A stretch of 64,000 bases of DNA from Lucifuga dentata. Its lineage: Eukaryota > Chordata > Actinopteri > Ophidiiformes > Bythitidae. The DNA lies in assembly GCA_014773175.1 (NCBI GenBank), contig VXCM01000046.1, positions 310,001 through 374,000 on the forward strand. The letters are read 5' to 3'. The notes under the pieces are model-generated. The model saw only the letters and a list, made by a program, of their open reading frames with translations. It was not told the DNA's origin and made no database searches. Every line of letters starts with the position of its first letter. The first letter of the stretch is position 1. The translations under genes were made by a program, and so were the position numbers. Positions 13,401 through 25,900 of the stretch are shown one piece after another.

Positions 13401-16400
13401 ACCTATATGCAAGTTTCCCAGACTTAATGTTAAAAAACACTTCTTTAACTCATGACCTAAAATCAAAAGTTTCATGCAGAAAAGATCTTCTTCAACTCAG
13501 TCATAAGTTTTAATTGGTTTAGTTGCAGTTGCTATATGTTGTAGCTATTTAAAGTCAGGTAACTGTTGGCTTTGGAAGACATACTGAGGTAAAATGTCTT
13601 ACTCTCGATGGCAGAGGGCAGAGATCCTCTTGTTTTATGGTCTGCAGACTCACAGGCATTGCCTAGCAACTGCTGAATGATGGCCGGACAAATTTGTCTG
13701 AAGTGCTCCTTAGAAATTGGTAAATGAGGATCCAGAGCAAAAATATCCACCAACTGATTGGCTGAAAAACATACCTGATTAGATTGAAAAGAAGAGGAAA
13801 AATGGCTTGGATGAGTATGATGCTCTTTAAATCATCTCTTGCCCGTGTGCAATTTAATATTGTCATGCAAGATGTTGTGATTGCAGAATGTTTTCTACTA
13901 AACCAAATCAGATTCTTGTCTAAGCCTCACCTGTGCCCAGTCTCTGCTTATCTCCCCAGTCTCATGGAGGCAAACGTCCAGCGTATGCCCCGCCCCTTTG
14001 TGAGAACTCTTTGTGATGCTCCGCCTCCTCCTGCCATGAGATGGAGCAGCTCCTTCATGTCCTACACCCAGCTGGTGAAGCAACTCCTCTAAGTCTAAGC
14101 AGAGAAGTTACATCATTGCATCATATCAATAGTCATCAATCAATCATCATCAATATTTACTGCCAATAATGAATAATGATTTAAATCAGGATTAACCTTC
14201 AGAAAATCAGCAGTTGACTCATGTTTGATATAAACCTTAAAACCTTATTCATGAACCTACCTATAATTTGGGGGTTACTTGTGCAATTTAGCGATTGGAA
14301 GATATAATCAGTAAAGAAGCCAGGATACGGGAGGTTCCTCCTCCTGAAACAGCGGCCCTGCAGGATGTGGTTTATGATGGCTGCTGCTAGTTTGGACACA
14401 GAAGATGCACCAGCACCTGGACTTTCTTTCACACTAACACCTTCAAGGAGATGAGTGGCATCGATACACTGTGGGATTAAAAGTAAAATGATTATTTCTG
14501 TGTGCACAACATATAGCCCAGTAAATAAAACGTTACTGCCACCATTTTCCAAAACACAGTACTGGAGCGATACATTTTAGATTTGATTTTCCTACCTTCC
14601 AGACTGCCACTGGTTTCAGTTATGCTCTTAAAATCTACTTTTAGAGACTTTAAACGTGCTTGAGATAAGTAATCCATCACAGTGAACCAAACACTATTCT
14701 TATTTTTTGTCAAAGTAACTTTATTTAACTTGTCCAACATGAAGCTGCACAGAAAAAAAATGTACTGTGTCTCCACCAGGGAATATAGTCCCACAAGAAG
14801 ACAGCTTTTACAGAGAAACTAAAAACAACCATACATTCTACATTTGGAGGTGTGTGTGTGTGTTAGCAGATGAAATTTAAGGTGTGGCTATCACCTGAAC
14901 ATTTGATTTTGCAAGATGTAATGTAACGTTTATATGGTTAGCATTTATTTGGGTTAAGCATAAAATCACTACTATGGTCCTTTAAATCCCTTACTTGCAA
15001 ATGAGGTGAGGTAGAGGTATCTTGGTTGGGGGGATTGTAGTACTGATTGATGAGCTGTAGGATACTTTGTGTTTCGCTGGATGACAGGAACTGGCTGTCC
15101 TCATTTGGGTTGAGACTGGTGAGGGCCAAAAGGTAGAACTGATAGTTTACAGATGAGGAAGAGGAGGATGAAGCAGAGGCAGCATTTGAGACACACAGGT
15201 CTTGCATGTTAATTATGTAGTACAGCACAACAGTTGAGATCCTCTGGTAGTCCTCCTCGGTGAGGTAAGCCTTCCCATCATCCTCCAGCACAGAGAGGAC
15301 TACGTCTGGTGTCAGGCACTGTAACCAAAACAGCATCGTACAAGAAAAATAGAACAATTTCAGGCAGAAATATTAAACATGTAACCAAGAAATAATCAGG
15401 ATTATGACCAGTCGTCAGGATGTGAGTGTTGAATGACTAGATTTACGCCAACATTTGAGGTCAAAGAGGTAAAATTGACTTCAGCTTGATAAAAGATCTA
15501 TTTTCCTCCATTTTGTACTGTTCTATTTTGAGCTTCCTGGAAAAGAAGTAGCTTCGTGCTGCTGTTTGTGTTTTGTTGAGTTGAATACAAGCCCAATTAG
15601 ACCCACACACAAAGGAGGCTGAGTGAGTGAAGCAACCTTCCCTGTAAAAGACCACATTATTCATCAAACCAAGACAAAATGTTAAAAGTTGCTTTTTTAA
15701 TTTTTAAATCTCATTCAAGGCTTCGATCTTTGTCAGGGCTTGACGCACACACATAATCCCATTGTCAGTCCACAAACATGTGAAAGCCAAGCGCCTCTAA
15801 TTTCACTCTATGGAGTTTGTTATGTCAAACTGAAGGATGTTTAAAGCCAATCAGCATGAATGCCCCATAGAGGTCAAGGCCTTAAGCCTCCAGTCACTCG
15901 CATTCCAGCCATAACAAGCACATTTACAGGCAGGAATGAGATGAAGACTTAATAAGCACTTAGCATACTGAATGTAAAACTTGTTCTAGTCACGTTCTTG
16001 TCAAGTAAGTAGGACCTGGGGAAATATAATTAAAATAGCATAAAAGAAAGTAACATGCACTTTTATCTCACGTAATAGTGAGCTTTGTATTGAGCTCTAG
16101 AAGCATTTTCTTGTTTGGTAATTCTCCCTCTAGGTATGCACTGTCTATATACATCTTGACCCATTTATGCTATCAACGCTTTGTACATTATTCTGCTATT
16201 TGGTTACACAGTGTAGCCTTTATGCTAACCTTGTGACTGAAGCAATGAAGAACATGTCAAGGTCTTAAGTCAAGATGTATTGTTTATCCAAAGATATTTA
16301 ATCTTCAGACTCAGGATTCTTAATTCTTTTGAAAGTGATGTCCCTAAAGCAGAAGAACAGTGAGGCGGGGCTTCTTGGAGAGAACCAATGAAAATTGACC

Positions 16401-17030
16401 TGTGTAGGCTGGAGATCACTAGCAGTTTCACAACATCATGCACGTGTGAAATCAGTCACAACTCACATTGATGCATTGTATGGGAATATATAGCTTGCTA
16501 AGTCCTTGGGCTTTGGTATATTTGTGTCAGAGCAACAGGAGAATCTCCCTCTGACAATCAGCAAAATTTGAGTGGATAAAATCTGCATATTTGGAATTTC
16601 CCTGGGAACAGAAGAAGGTATGAGTAAACAATTTCTCATTAAGGCTCATTGATATATGTTGCTGTGGTATGCTGTTTGTCTGACAAAGACTCTGTTGAGT
16701 TGAAACATTTCATGTTTAAATGACTAAACTTTGCAGGAGCTGTAATCCAATGTATGGATACATACATTAGACAGGTGTGGCTCTTACCTTGTCACAGACA
16801 TCTTGAGAGGTGCCAGTCCGCTCTGCACAGCGCACTGCCCGAAGGAGTGCAGCGAGCAGGACACCAGTGTTGTTCCTGTGGAGCTGAGGCTGGGCGTCTG
16901 TTCCCAAAAGCAGATCTAAGGCCCTGAGAGCCTCCTGCAGGTACCCATGCTCCTGCCCTTTCACCTGCACGGCCCTCCCCAGCAGACAAAGATGCAGCAG
17001 CAAGGAGAGAGCACTGCTGCTGAACTGCAT
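10484..17030 (-). CDS. slc39a12: Zinc transporter ZIP12 (solute carrier family 39 member 12), complete
   Basis: Twelve exons, all GT-AG and phase-consistent: 16788-17030, 14995-15318, 14261-14468, 13931-14094, 13603-13774, 12958-13130, 12687-12851, 12389-12469, 11616-11688, 11275-11433, 10992-11179, 10484-10612. They give 692 aa, close to the 691 aa of human ZIP12. The start [18 protein letters not shown] is a clear signal peptide. A long ectodomain follows (to about 370), with PAIIQQLL just before the first membrane helix, resembling the PAL region of ZIP4/ZIP12. Then come eight predicted TM helices. The metal site is intact: HNFADG (H552-G557, TM4) and HEIPHEMGD (from H581, TM5). The last exon gives [10 protein letters not shown]... 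and a final helix ending LFEHTLKF. The family imports Zn2+ across the plasma membrane. The gene follows mrc1 in the same orientation, as in mammals. Best alternative is the paralogue ZIP4, but synteny and the N-terminal exons favour ZIP12. Confidence 0.93.
10735..10968. mobile_element. TTAA element copy A, right half only (slc39a12 last intron)
   Basis: The right terminus (GGGCTCAAACATGCAAAAAT, then CACCGGTATG and TTCTTTAA) and the inner block with TGATGGATTATCTATC match the right arm of the copy at 36.0 kb. No left terminus was found, so it is truncated or too diverged. Confidence 0.7.
14477..14985. mobile_element. TTAA element copy B, filling slc39a12 intron 2
   Basis: The right end ACTATGGTCCTTTAA sits 10 bp from the exon-2 donor. 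The inner blocks TTTTCCTACCTTCCAGACTG and AGTAATCCATCACAGTGAAC, then GGGAATATAGTCCCACAAGA, align with the copies at 57.9 and 61.5 kb. The left end is degenerate; a TTAA at 14477 is the likeliest boundary, 7 bp from the exon-3 acceptor AG. Almost the whole 526-bp intron is therefore element sequence. Confidence 0.7.
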
Positions 17031-19171
17031 GGTCCTACCAAGATCCTCCAACTCCCTCAACTGGCTAAGGGCTTCACGGAAAGAGAATGATGGAGAGAAA
17101 AAACCGGCAAGCAAACAGAGAGAAAAATCGGAATCAATGAGAACGAGTACAGAGAAGGTAAAGTGGAGTGGATGTGTTCTTGCAGAAGGAGGCGTTAATA
17201 TTAGGCCCGCCTAATCCGGTGGAGACAGCAGGTGGGCTTGATGGGCACACTTCAGCTGAACCAGCCCTGACTGTGCCTAGCCGTCAACCAAAGCCTGGGC
17301 CCCTCAGTCCAAAACAAAAGGATTAGTGCAAGCAAGTGAGAGAGCACAGGGGCAGGGAGAAGGGGACATGAAGGGGGAGCGGCACATTGTAGAGAGAATA
17401 ATTAATACTTTGACAAACTGCAATATGATAATAGAGGAAAAAAAGAAGTGGTGCATGATGAAATAAGGCTTATTTAGGGAAAAGCAATTGTTAACTCTGA
17501 GCTATATGACTCAGCCTCCTGGATCTTCTCCTGAAATAGCACAAATGTCATTAAAGGTGCTGAATATATCTCTATTTTTAGAATGTCCCTGAATATTTTT
17601 AAATCTGTGCCCTTTCTTAAACTAAATATTGAGTCATTTTCCTCCTTTAGAACCATCAGTCCTTACTAAGCAAGACAAGAGCTGCATGGTGTAAGTGTGT
17701 GCAAGCACTGGTGATGTTCATATTTGCTTTTTTTAAGGTTTGCTTTTTCTGTATGAGCTTTTAGTCATCAAAAATCAAATGCACAGAACACGAGCCAACA
17801 TGCCAATGCTATACATGATCTTTCTCCCAACTCGCAGCTTTCCAACATACTCCTATACAGTACGTCCTGCAGGTCAAACTGGCCAAGCAACAAGAAGGCA
17901 AAGCCGTGCACTTTTTGAAAAAACCTAAAAGCTATCTGGGAGAGAAGAGGTGAAAAATCGTGACAGATGAATCAGGCCTGCTGCTCTCCCCTCCACCTTC
18001 AGCTGCTGTAACTAGGTTTGTTTTCCCCCTGTGGTAGCAAAAAATAAAGATTCAGTGGTTGTTTGGGGGCATTTCTGGGCATTGGGGTTGCTGGTAAAAC
18101 CCTCTTATGAGAAGTAAGATCTGAGTCAGCAGCTGAGGATTAGCTGTGCCAGCCTTTTAGGGCTGCGGTTGCCATGGAGAATGCTGCCTCATTTTCAACA
18201 ATGAGGCAAGTGAGAGCATTACAGGCTGATGGCGATGGGGCCAGGAACTGACGGAGGTGAATGACGTATTTTACCTCTCGTGTCCTTTTGATGGACCATC
18301 AGATGCAGCATTTACAAGTCCCATGAAAGGCGATTTTTTTTTTTTTTTTNTTTTTTTTTTTTTTTGGTTTAATATGACTTTTTCATTTTGGTTGTTTCTT
18401 TCCATTTTTCTTTTTGACTTCTTGTGGGTGAATTGTACACAGAGCCTCAAACCTGATACTAATCCGCCAACCTTTCAAGCTTCTGATGAAAAAAATTAAG
18501 TTAAAACATGTTAAGGCTTGTTTTAAATAAAACTGACTTATTAATAACTAATAAAATGACTTGTTAGACATGTAAAAATAATGACACAAATACCAGCTGC
18601 ATTCCATTTAGGCATGCCATTGTCTGGACTCTGGTGCATGCAGTCAAAGCTAACACTACAGAAAAAAAGGTCAAATACCTACTGCCTGAATTACTGCTGC
18701 ATCAGTTTTGGTTTGCAGGAAAAATATATAGGTTAGCGAAAGGTAACATCTAAAAATACATACTGACATACAGTAGAACAGTATTATAGTAGAACACATG
18801 AAAACAGCAACAGCAAAGAGGAATCATGGTTGTAAATAAACTCTCACCAATACTAACTGAAACATGAAACTATGGCATCGAAACTGATACAAAACAAACA
18901 TTATCTTCTTTGGTGATAATGTCACAGCATCGATAACAACAGTGTGCTTGTAGACAAGTGAAAAAGCACTCAGTACATTTATCGCTCAACTCTTTTGTGA
19001 TTGTCATAGTAGCTTCTATTTCTAAAATGTCTTTTAGTCTCTTTGATAATCTGTCTCAGGTTTTGGTGCATCTATATAGACTTAAGAATTATAATGAAGT
19101 TCACATCTTGAATTAAGTATTATTCACCAGAATTCTTGGCTAATTATGTGGCTGTGGGGTGTGTCAGAAGA

Positions 19172-19216
<45 letters not shown>

Positions 19217-19535
19217 NNNNNNNNNNNAAAAAAAAAAAAAAAAAATCCAGATTATTAACTGTTTGATCAGCAACTATCCTCCTAAGTTACTGCTGTAAGC
19301 AATTGGCTTGGCTATCTTGCTTGGTTAAAGTAAAAAACCAATGAGAAATTTGTACACTTAATCATGTAACATTTTCCATAGATTATTCACTTTATATTAT
19401 CTTGTCTGTAATTCATTTAGTGCAGTGCTATTAAAAATAAAAAAGAAAAAAAAACACTAAAAGGATTTGTTTGTGATACAGTTGAGGCAGGATAAAAATC
19501 TCTCACATCATTTTTTTTCACAGTGATCTCGTCTC
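17031..19535. other. Intergenic region between slc39a12 5' end and mrc1 3' end
   Basis: No exon was recognised. It should hold slc39a12 5' UTR and promoter (near 17031-17400) and the mrc1 3' UTR (below 19535). It has a poly-T run with an N at 18350 and a long poly-A run (19179-19245) interrupted by eleven Ns at 19217-19227, which is an assembly gap in low-complexity DNA. Confidence 0.5.
19179..19245. repeat. Poly-A tract containing an 11-N gap
   Basis: Homopolymer A on both sides of eleven Ns (19217-19227). True length is unknown. Confidence 0.9.
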
Positions 19536-19973
19536 CTACGCCTGTTCGTTCTGCTCAATGTTGGCCACCAGGCCCTTCGTGTCTACGGCGGCACGGATCG
19601 GATTGCTGAAGTNCGTTCTGCTCAATGTTGGCCACCAGGCCCTTCGTGTCTACGGCGGCACGGATCGGATTGCTGAAGTATAATTTGTTGTCAAAGGTGC
19701 ATTCTCCCACGACAGGAGTGGGTATCCGCTTGCGGAAGAGGAGGAAGCCACCAAGTCCCACAACAGCGATTACAACCAGTACTACAGCCAGGGTGATGCC
19801 GGCAGACCCGTGTGAAACCTTTTCCACAATGTGGGCTACAGAGGACAGCAAAAAATAAAAAAATAAAAAAATAACAGGTGGTGGCTTTCACAACCAGAAT
19901 TGTTAAGTTTCTAATATTATCTTAAAGTTCAACAACTTACCAATAACTGGAGGCTTTTCTGTACGTGAAATAA
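19536..19973 (-). CDS. mrc1: mrc1 exons 29-30: stalk, transmembrane helix and cytoplasmic tail
   Basis: Exon 29 (19941-19973) codes an 11-residue stalk. Exon 30 (19536-19835) codes the helix [20 protein letters not shown], then a 43-aa tail. The tail keeps FDNKLYF, equivalent to the FENTLY endocytosis motif of human MRC1, and ends with a segment like human ([10 protein letters not shown], human DLVGNIEQNE). Removing the 67-nt duplicate restores a continuous frame to TAG at 19536-19538. Confidence 0.92.
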
Positions 19974-22900
19974 CTGCAAAAAAAAAAAAAAAAAANAAAA
20001 AAAAAAAAAAAAAGGGTAACGGATTACTGTAAGTAACTAACCGGTCTAACTAAAGTGACTTAACAGTTGATTAAACTTACCTTTGGGTGTTTTGCAGATG
20101 TAAGACCTGTATCTGCTGCAGCTGTTTGTGCTCCACTGTCCGCTGTCAGAATGGATTTCCACGCACAACTGACTTTCTGATTTTGGCATTCCTGCTTTCC
20201 AGTTGGTATAATCCACCACACTGTTATCGATCCACATCCACTCACCTGAAACAGTAACCTGGTCTAGTTATAGACCTAACTTGGAGTTGTTTATACATGC
20301 TGGTGTGAAGCTTTGCTCACCTTCATGGTTTTTGTACAGGCCGAGCCAAAAAAACTTAGCGCCGTCTTGTAGAAGCTCCAGGTTCTGCTGAATGAACTGG
20401 GCCTCCTGAGGGTCCTCAACACTCACCATAGAGGCACCTGAGGAGCACAGCCCATCTTATCATCCACGCAACATTTACTGCCAACATTTACTGTGGTTCA
20501 TGTAAATAAAGTACCCATTCTCAGGCATTCCACTGAGGCATGGGCCCAGGTGTCCACCATTGAGCTGAGAAAGGCGTAACAGTGGCCTCTGAAAGGTATC
20601 CAGGTTCTTCGCTTCTTTGACTCTGGACAGTTGCCAGGAAGCTGTGGGGGCTCAGTAGGAGCTATGTCTGTCAAATAGAGAGAAGACGTCTTAATCATCA
20701 TCCCAAAATTGTCAGCCAATCTTATTCATAGTTTAATGAAAGGAAACAGAGGGATTATCTGACCTCGTGACCTCTTGCAAAGTGAGAAGTAGTTGTTGGT
20801 GCATGGTGCGGTTTTCCATTTAGTGTCTACATCCATATACACACAGGCCTGGTTGCTTTTAGGCTCATCTGTGCCCCATTTGGTATAAGACAGAAACCAG
20901 TTATCAACCCACTTAAACCGCCCACCAGTCTGTGAAAAAGAAAATATAAAATTTAAGTTTCTCTTTTCGATGTCCAGTCGTATTGGGTTGGACAGATTTA
21001 CTGGACAACATCAGTTAGACGCTTTACCACATTGCTGTTGAGGCCAATCCACACAGGCTCATTGTGCTTGTGGGTCTGTAAGGTGATGTAGGCATGGCTT
21101 ATGGGATTCAGGATACTGGCCAGGTCAGCATCATCTGCTTGACACTGCCTCCTAGCCTCATCCCATCTCATCTTCTGGGCCACCAGTTTATAGGAGTCAT
21201 TGCCAAGCTTGTAGAAAGTTTTTGGCAACATAGTTGTAGGTGCGATGACAATCTGAGAATCTTTGGAGAAGGACCTATCAGATAAACTGTAACATGCAGC
21301 TGTATATTGCGCTGCACCTTCTTTCTGACCGAGACTAGTACTGTTTAGAACAATAGTTGGAAATATTTTCAAAAGATAATTGCACATATCTACTTTTCCA
21401 GTGTAAAATAAACTCTACTATACATTTTTATGATTGTTGACATTACATCAGTATAATTCCTGATAATTATATTTGTCTCACCAAAGTTCCTTTTGCAGAT
21501 GAAGCCATGGTTTGCATGACAGTCAGCTACCTTCCACAGTCCGCATTGTTTGGGTAAGCTTCCCACCATAATCACACAGTCAAATACCTATCAGGTATAA
21601 AAGGTGTGTTAATGCTAATTCTTTGTGACATTTTATGAGAAATTCCAAAATATGACCAAAATATGATCGAAATATGAGACACGCACATCCTGTGGAGCTG
21701 AATTTTTATGTTAAATGTCTATTTACAGCTCAAAAAGTTGTAATGTGAAAGTTATATGTATTTGTTTATTAAGTCCAGTCGAGTGCAGTCATTTTATAGA
21801 TATCTTACATTAGGATAAACAAGGTCTTGTGCTCATTTTAAATAATGATAACAGTGGCACTGTTATGCCTGACTTTAGAAAATAAATCTGAGAAACTTTC
21901 TTTTAAAGAGAATGCGATTGATAAATATGGTTATTACAGAGACTTATTTTGGTAAATGGTCATTAGTTTGTTAGATGAAAAGGTAGGAGAGACAGAAAAA
22001 ACTTTGGATTAGGAAATTGAAATGAAATTGAAATTGAATTGAAAAAGAAGGAAACTGGAAAAAAAAAAAAAAAGGAAATTGAAATGAAATAACCTCATTC
22101 CTAAATGAATAGCGTCCATCAGGAACGGATGTTGGATGTCCTTTGGCCCAGTTGGTGTATGAAATGCCTTTGCCGTCCGTCCACACAAAATGCATCTCCC
22201 AGTTGACATCATTCATGCCTATCCACAAATCCTCAGTGTATCTGGTCATCTGTGTGGTTAGGAATGCTAGAAGGGAAGCAACAATAATTCTATTAAACAA
22301 CCTTTGACATTGATGAAAGCGGTTTGTGGAAATAAGCAGCATGTTGCATCATCGCTCTTAGTCCTCACCTTGTTCTCTCTCATTGGTGATAGAGACCAGA
22401 TTTCCTCCCTGGTTTATGCAGTAGGTCCTGGCCTCCTGCCAGCGCTTACTGTCCGTCCCCATGACAAATTTGTAGCACTGTGTAACAAGATGAGTTTGCA
22501 GTAAGCATCAGCATAAGGCAAGAAGATAACCAGTGTCCATTTTCATTAAAGTATCATCGAGCTTCGTCAGAATGCGAGAAAACAGTTTACAGTAGCAGAT
22601 TTAAGAACATTTGTGTATTTAAATCCCTCTGTCTTAATCAAAGACATACATATTATATTGATATTAAGAATTATATTGCCTCATTACCCTTCCTTGGAAG
22701 GCAAGCCACTCTGGGGCACATCCTCCTTTCGGAACAGTAGTGGGAGCCATTGTTGTATTGACAAAAGAGGTGCTTCTTTTGCAAATAGAGGGAAGCTCAA
22801 TACCACAATTAATATCGTTCCAGTACCCTATATGTGCAGATATAAGATGTGAATCATTAGGATATTGATATTTACTAAGCCAACAACTTCTGGAGTATCT

Positions 22901-25900
22901 CTGAAAATTAGACTCACCCATACTCTTATATATTGACACACAATTTTCATCATTGTTAGCAAAGTTGGGCTCATTCCGTTCCCATGCAGTATAAGTTACA
23001 GGAGTGCCATCCACCCAGCTGAAAATACAAAAGTTAGACCAAAAAAATACATTAAAAGACATTAAATAAATACTAGCCGCATACACATTAAGTTACTGAC
23101 AACCATTTTACAAAATGAAACCGTATTTTAGTTTTCCTGTTATTTTACCAAATCCCCCAATCTTTCAAAATCAAATGTTCTGGTGATACACCCACCTTAA
23201 AATTCAATGTTTCACCCACTAACACGTATGTCAGAAAGTAGAAGAGATGGTCATTTTTAATTTCTAGGTTAAAGTCTTCTTTTTCTGGGACTATATTTCC
23301 CGGCCGAGACACATATTTTCTTCTGTGCAGCTCCATATTGGACCAGTTAAATAAAGTTATAAAAATTAATAGACATCATGTTCATTGTGATGTTCGCTTA
23401 TCTTCAAGTCTCTATTTTAATAGTGTACTAGAATGAACTTTTACCAATGGTTGTCTGGAAGGAAAAACAATTAAAATATTTACCACTTCAGTAGTATGTT
23501 TTTGGAAATGGTTGTCAGTAATGTGTAGCGCGCGGTATATTTTGGGCTCAAACATGAGATCCCTTAATAGTGTCTAAATAATGTAGTTTGATTTACCTAA
23601 AAGATTTATCCAAATTCACCGTCATGCCAATGAAGTACTCTCTGTCTGAGCCTTTAGATATCTGTTGAAACATAAAGGCTAGAAATAATTTAAAAAGCTA
23701 TTATGGGTAAAAACAATCAAAACTCATTTGTTTTAAGTACTCAGTGTTGGACTACTTTGCCACCCCAACAACAACATAAAAAAACTAAAAGCATTTTTTT
23801 ATTGTGTCAGACAAAAAAGTACTCCATCTCTTGCCTGTTTCCAAAGGAACTTCCTCTCGCTCTCGCCTGTGATGACTGCAAGTTCACCAAAGTTCTTTTT
23901 GCAGAAGGCTCTAGCACTTTCCATGTCCAGTCTCTCAGTGTTGATGTAATACTGTGTGTCATTGTAGATGATCCAGCCATCTTCTGTGGTGTTGTACACT
24001 GTAAAGGGAACAAAATCAAAAGGGAAAGTTTTCAACTAATTCATCCCTGGACTCCATTATGATACCATCTCCATTGGACCATCTCAGATTGCATATTGAC
24101 TACATCTTTCTGAACTTGATCATGCCTTAATTGGTATTTTTATACCTTCCTGTAATCTTTCATTGTGTTTTGTGTCTGCCTCCTTCCCCACCTATGGCTC
24201 CTATTCCTCACCTGGCCATACAGGGAAAGGCAATCTGTCTTTCAATTGCCTCTCTATGTGTTTCTTGCATCTTTTTTCCCCCCTTTATTTATGTTTTTTG
24301 GGAGTTTTTTTCATATCTTCTTGGAGAGCATTGGCTGTGTCGGGAACCAATGATATGGGCCTACAAAGCGCTTTGAGACATCGTGTGTGATGTTGGACTA
24401 GAGAGTCTGACCAGGAATATACTATTTCTGAGATTCACCTGGTAGAACTGCGGTTGGCTCTGGCTTTGGGGTCACACCTGGAAAAACAAGACCCATGTGG
24501 GAAGAATATGAATTGCAGCACAGAGCAACATACTGCATATCTTACTGTCTCTTCTCGATAATGAGACTGATTGCTGTTACCTTTGCGTATCTGGCAGATC
24601 CAGTCATTGTAGGCCTCACAGTGTCGATCATTCCAGTGCCGTCCATAATAAAGATTAACCTCTGCACAATGTTCATTATAGTTGTAGTTGTTTGGTTCCC
24701 CATAGCCCCAGTTTTCATAAGCAAACTAGATCACAGAGACAAAATTAACCTGGCTAATTCAGGGTTGAGAGTGGTCATGAATAAAACTTTTTGTGAAACA
24801 AATAAAGCACTACATACAGGAGACCCATCCGTCCAGACGAAACCTCCATTGTTGCCCTGGAGGCTGAGTCCAATCCAGGCTTCATCAGAGCCGTGAAACC
24901 TGTATGATAATGAGAAACAGTGGTGTTGATTAAGTGTATAGCTGCTGTCTTAGCCGTCTCAGCTGTTAGGTGAACTTACGGAGCATTGTCCAAGTCTTGT
25001 CCGCTGTGAACGCTCATCAAGTTCCCACCAATGGCCTTGCAGAAATCTTGTGCTTCCTGCCAAGTCTTCTTAAGATTCCTAGCTTTTTTATAAAGCTAGA
25101 AGAGAGATTTACTATTTACTGCACTTAAAGTGGGATTTGGTAAAGGAGAAAATGGAATGGTGCCATTTTATCAAAGCATTAAAAAAGAAAGATGGCGTGA
25201 CTGACTTTGTAGCAGACGTTCCTTTGAGCTGCAGGTGTCCACTCAGATGGGCAGCTCAGGGCCGGAGTGGTGGGTGGTACTGTTGTCATCGGTACACCCT
25301 CAGCCCATTTCTTGCAGATATACTTCTCCTTGTTACTGCAGCTGACCACATCCCATAATCCCGCAAACACACCAGTCGTCATAGCAACACACCCTTGGTG
25401 TCTGTCTTTTTTGAAAGGCAGCAAAAGGAACAGGAATAAATTATCAGTGACACACACATAAGATCATCCCTCAGGGTTTTATCTATCCAATAGTTGGAGA
25501 TTTGTGAGGCAGAGATATAAGTGATTTAAGTGTGCTGTACCTGGCATGCCCACGTTAAAATGGGTGAATGTGACTGTTCTTCCTGTGACCCACTCAAAAG
25601 TGTGTATGTCTTCCGTATTGGACAGACCAGTCCAGAAATACTTCTCTGCTCTCAAACCCACCAAACTGACCAAGAAGGCATTCTCATATCTGCAGATAAC
25701 ACACAAAGATTAGCAATAAAATTACTCCCCATGAGGGTCTCGGCAAGACATTTAACTGCCAGATCCCACAAAGTAAGAAATTTATACATTTACTTTAATA
25801 TAATTTCTGTGATCATAAAAATAAAAAAATACCTGTCAGCCACATCCACCAGATAAGAGCCAGCATTCAAGCATGTCTGCTTTGCATCATCAAAGGTTTT

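Noticed and set aside
19536..19835. Apparent frameshift or pseudogene signal at the mrc1 3' end
   Set aside because: Caused by the exact 66-bp duplicate plus N; a single copy gives an intact tail like that of human MRC1.
24131..24390. Three overlapping hydrophobic open frames
   Set aside because: Pyrimidine-rich repeat-like DNA in an mrc1 intron; hydrophobicity follows from T/C-rich codons.
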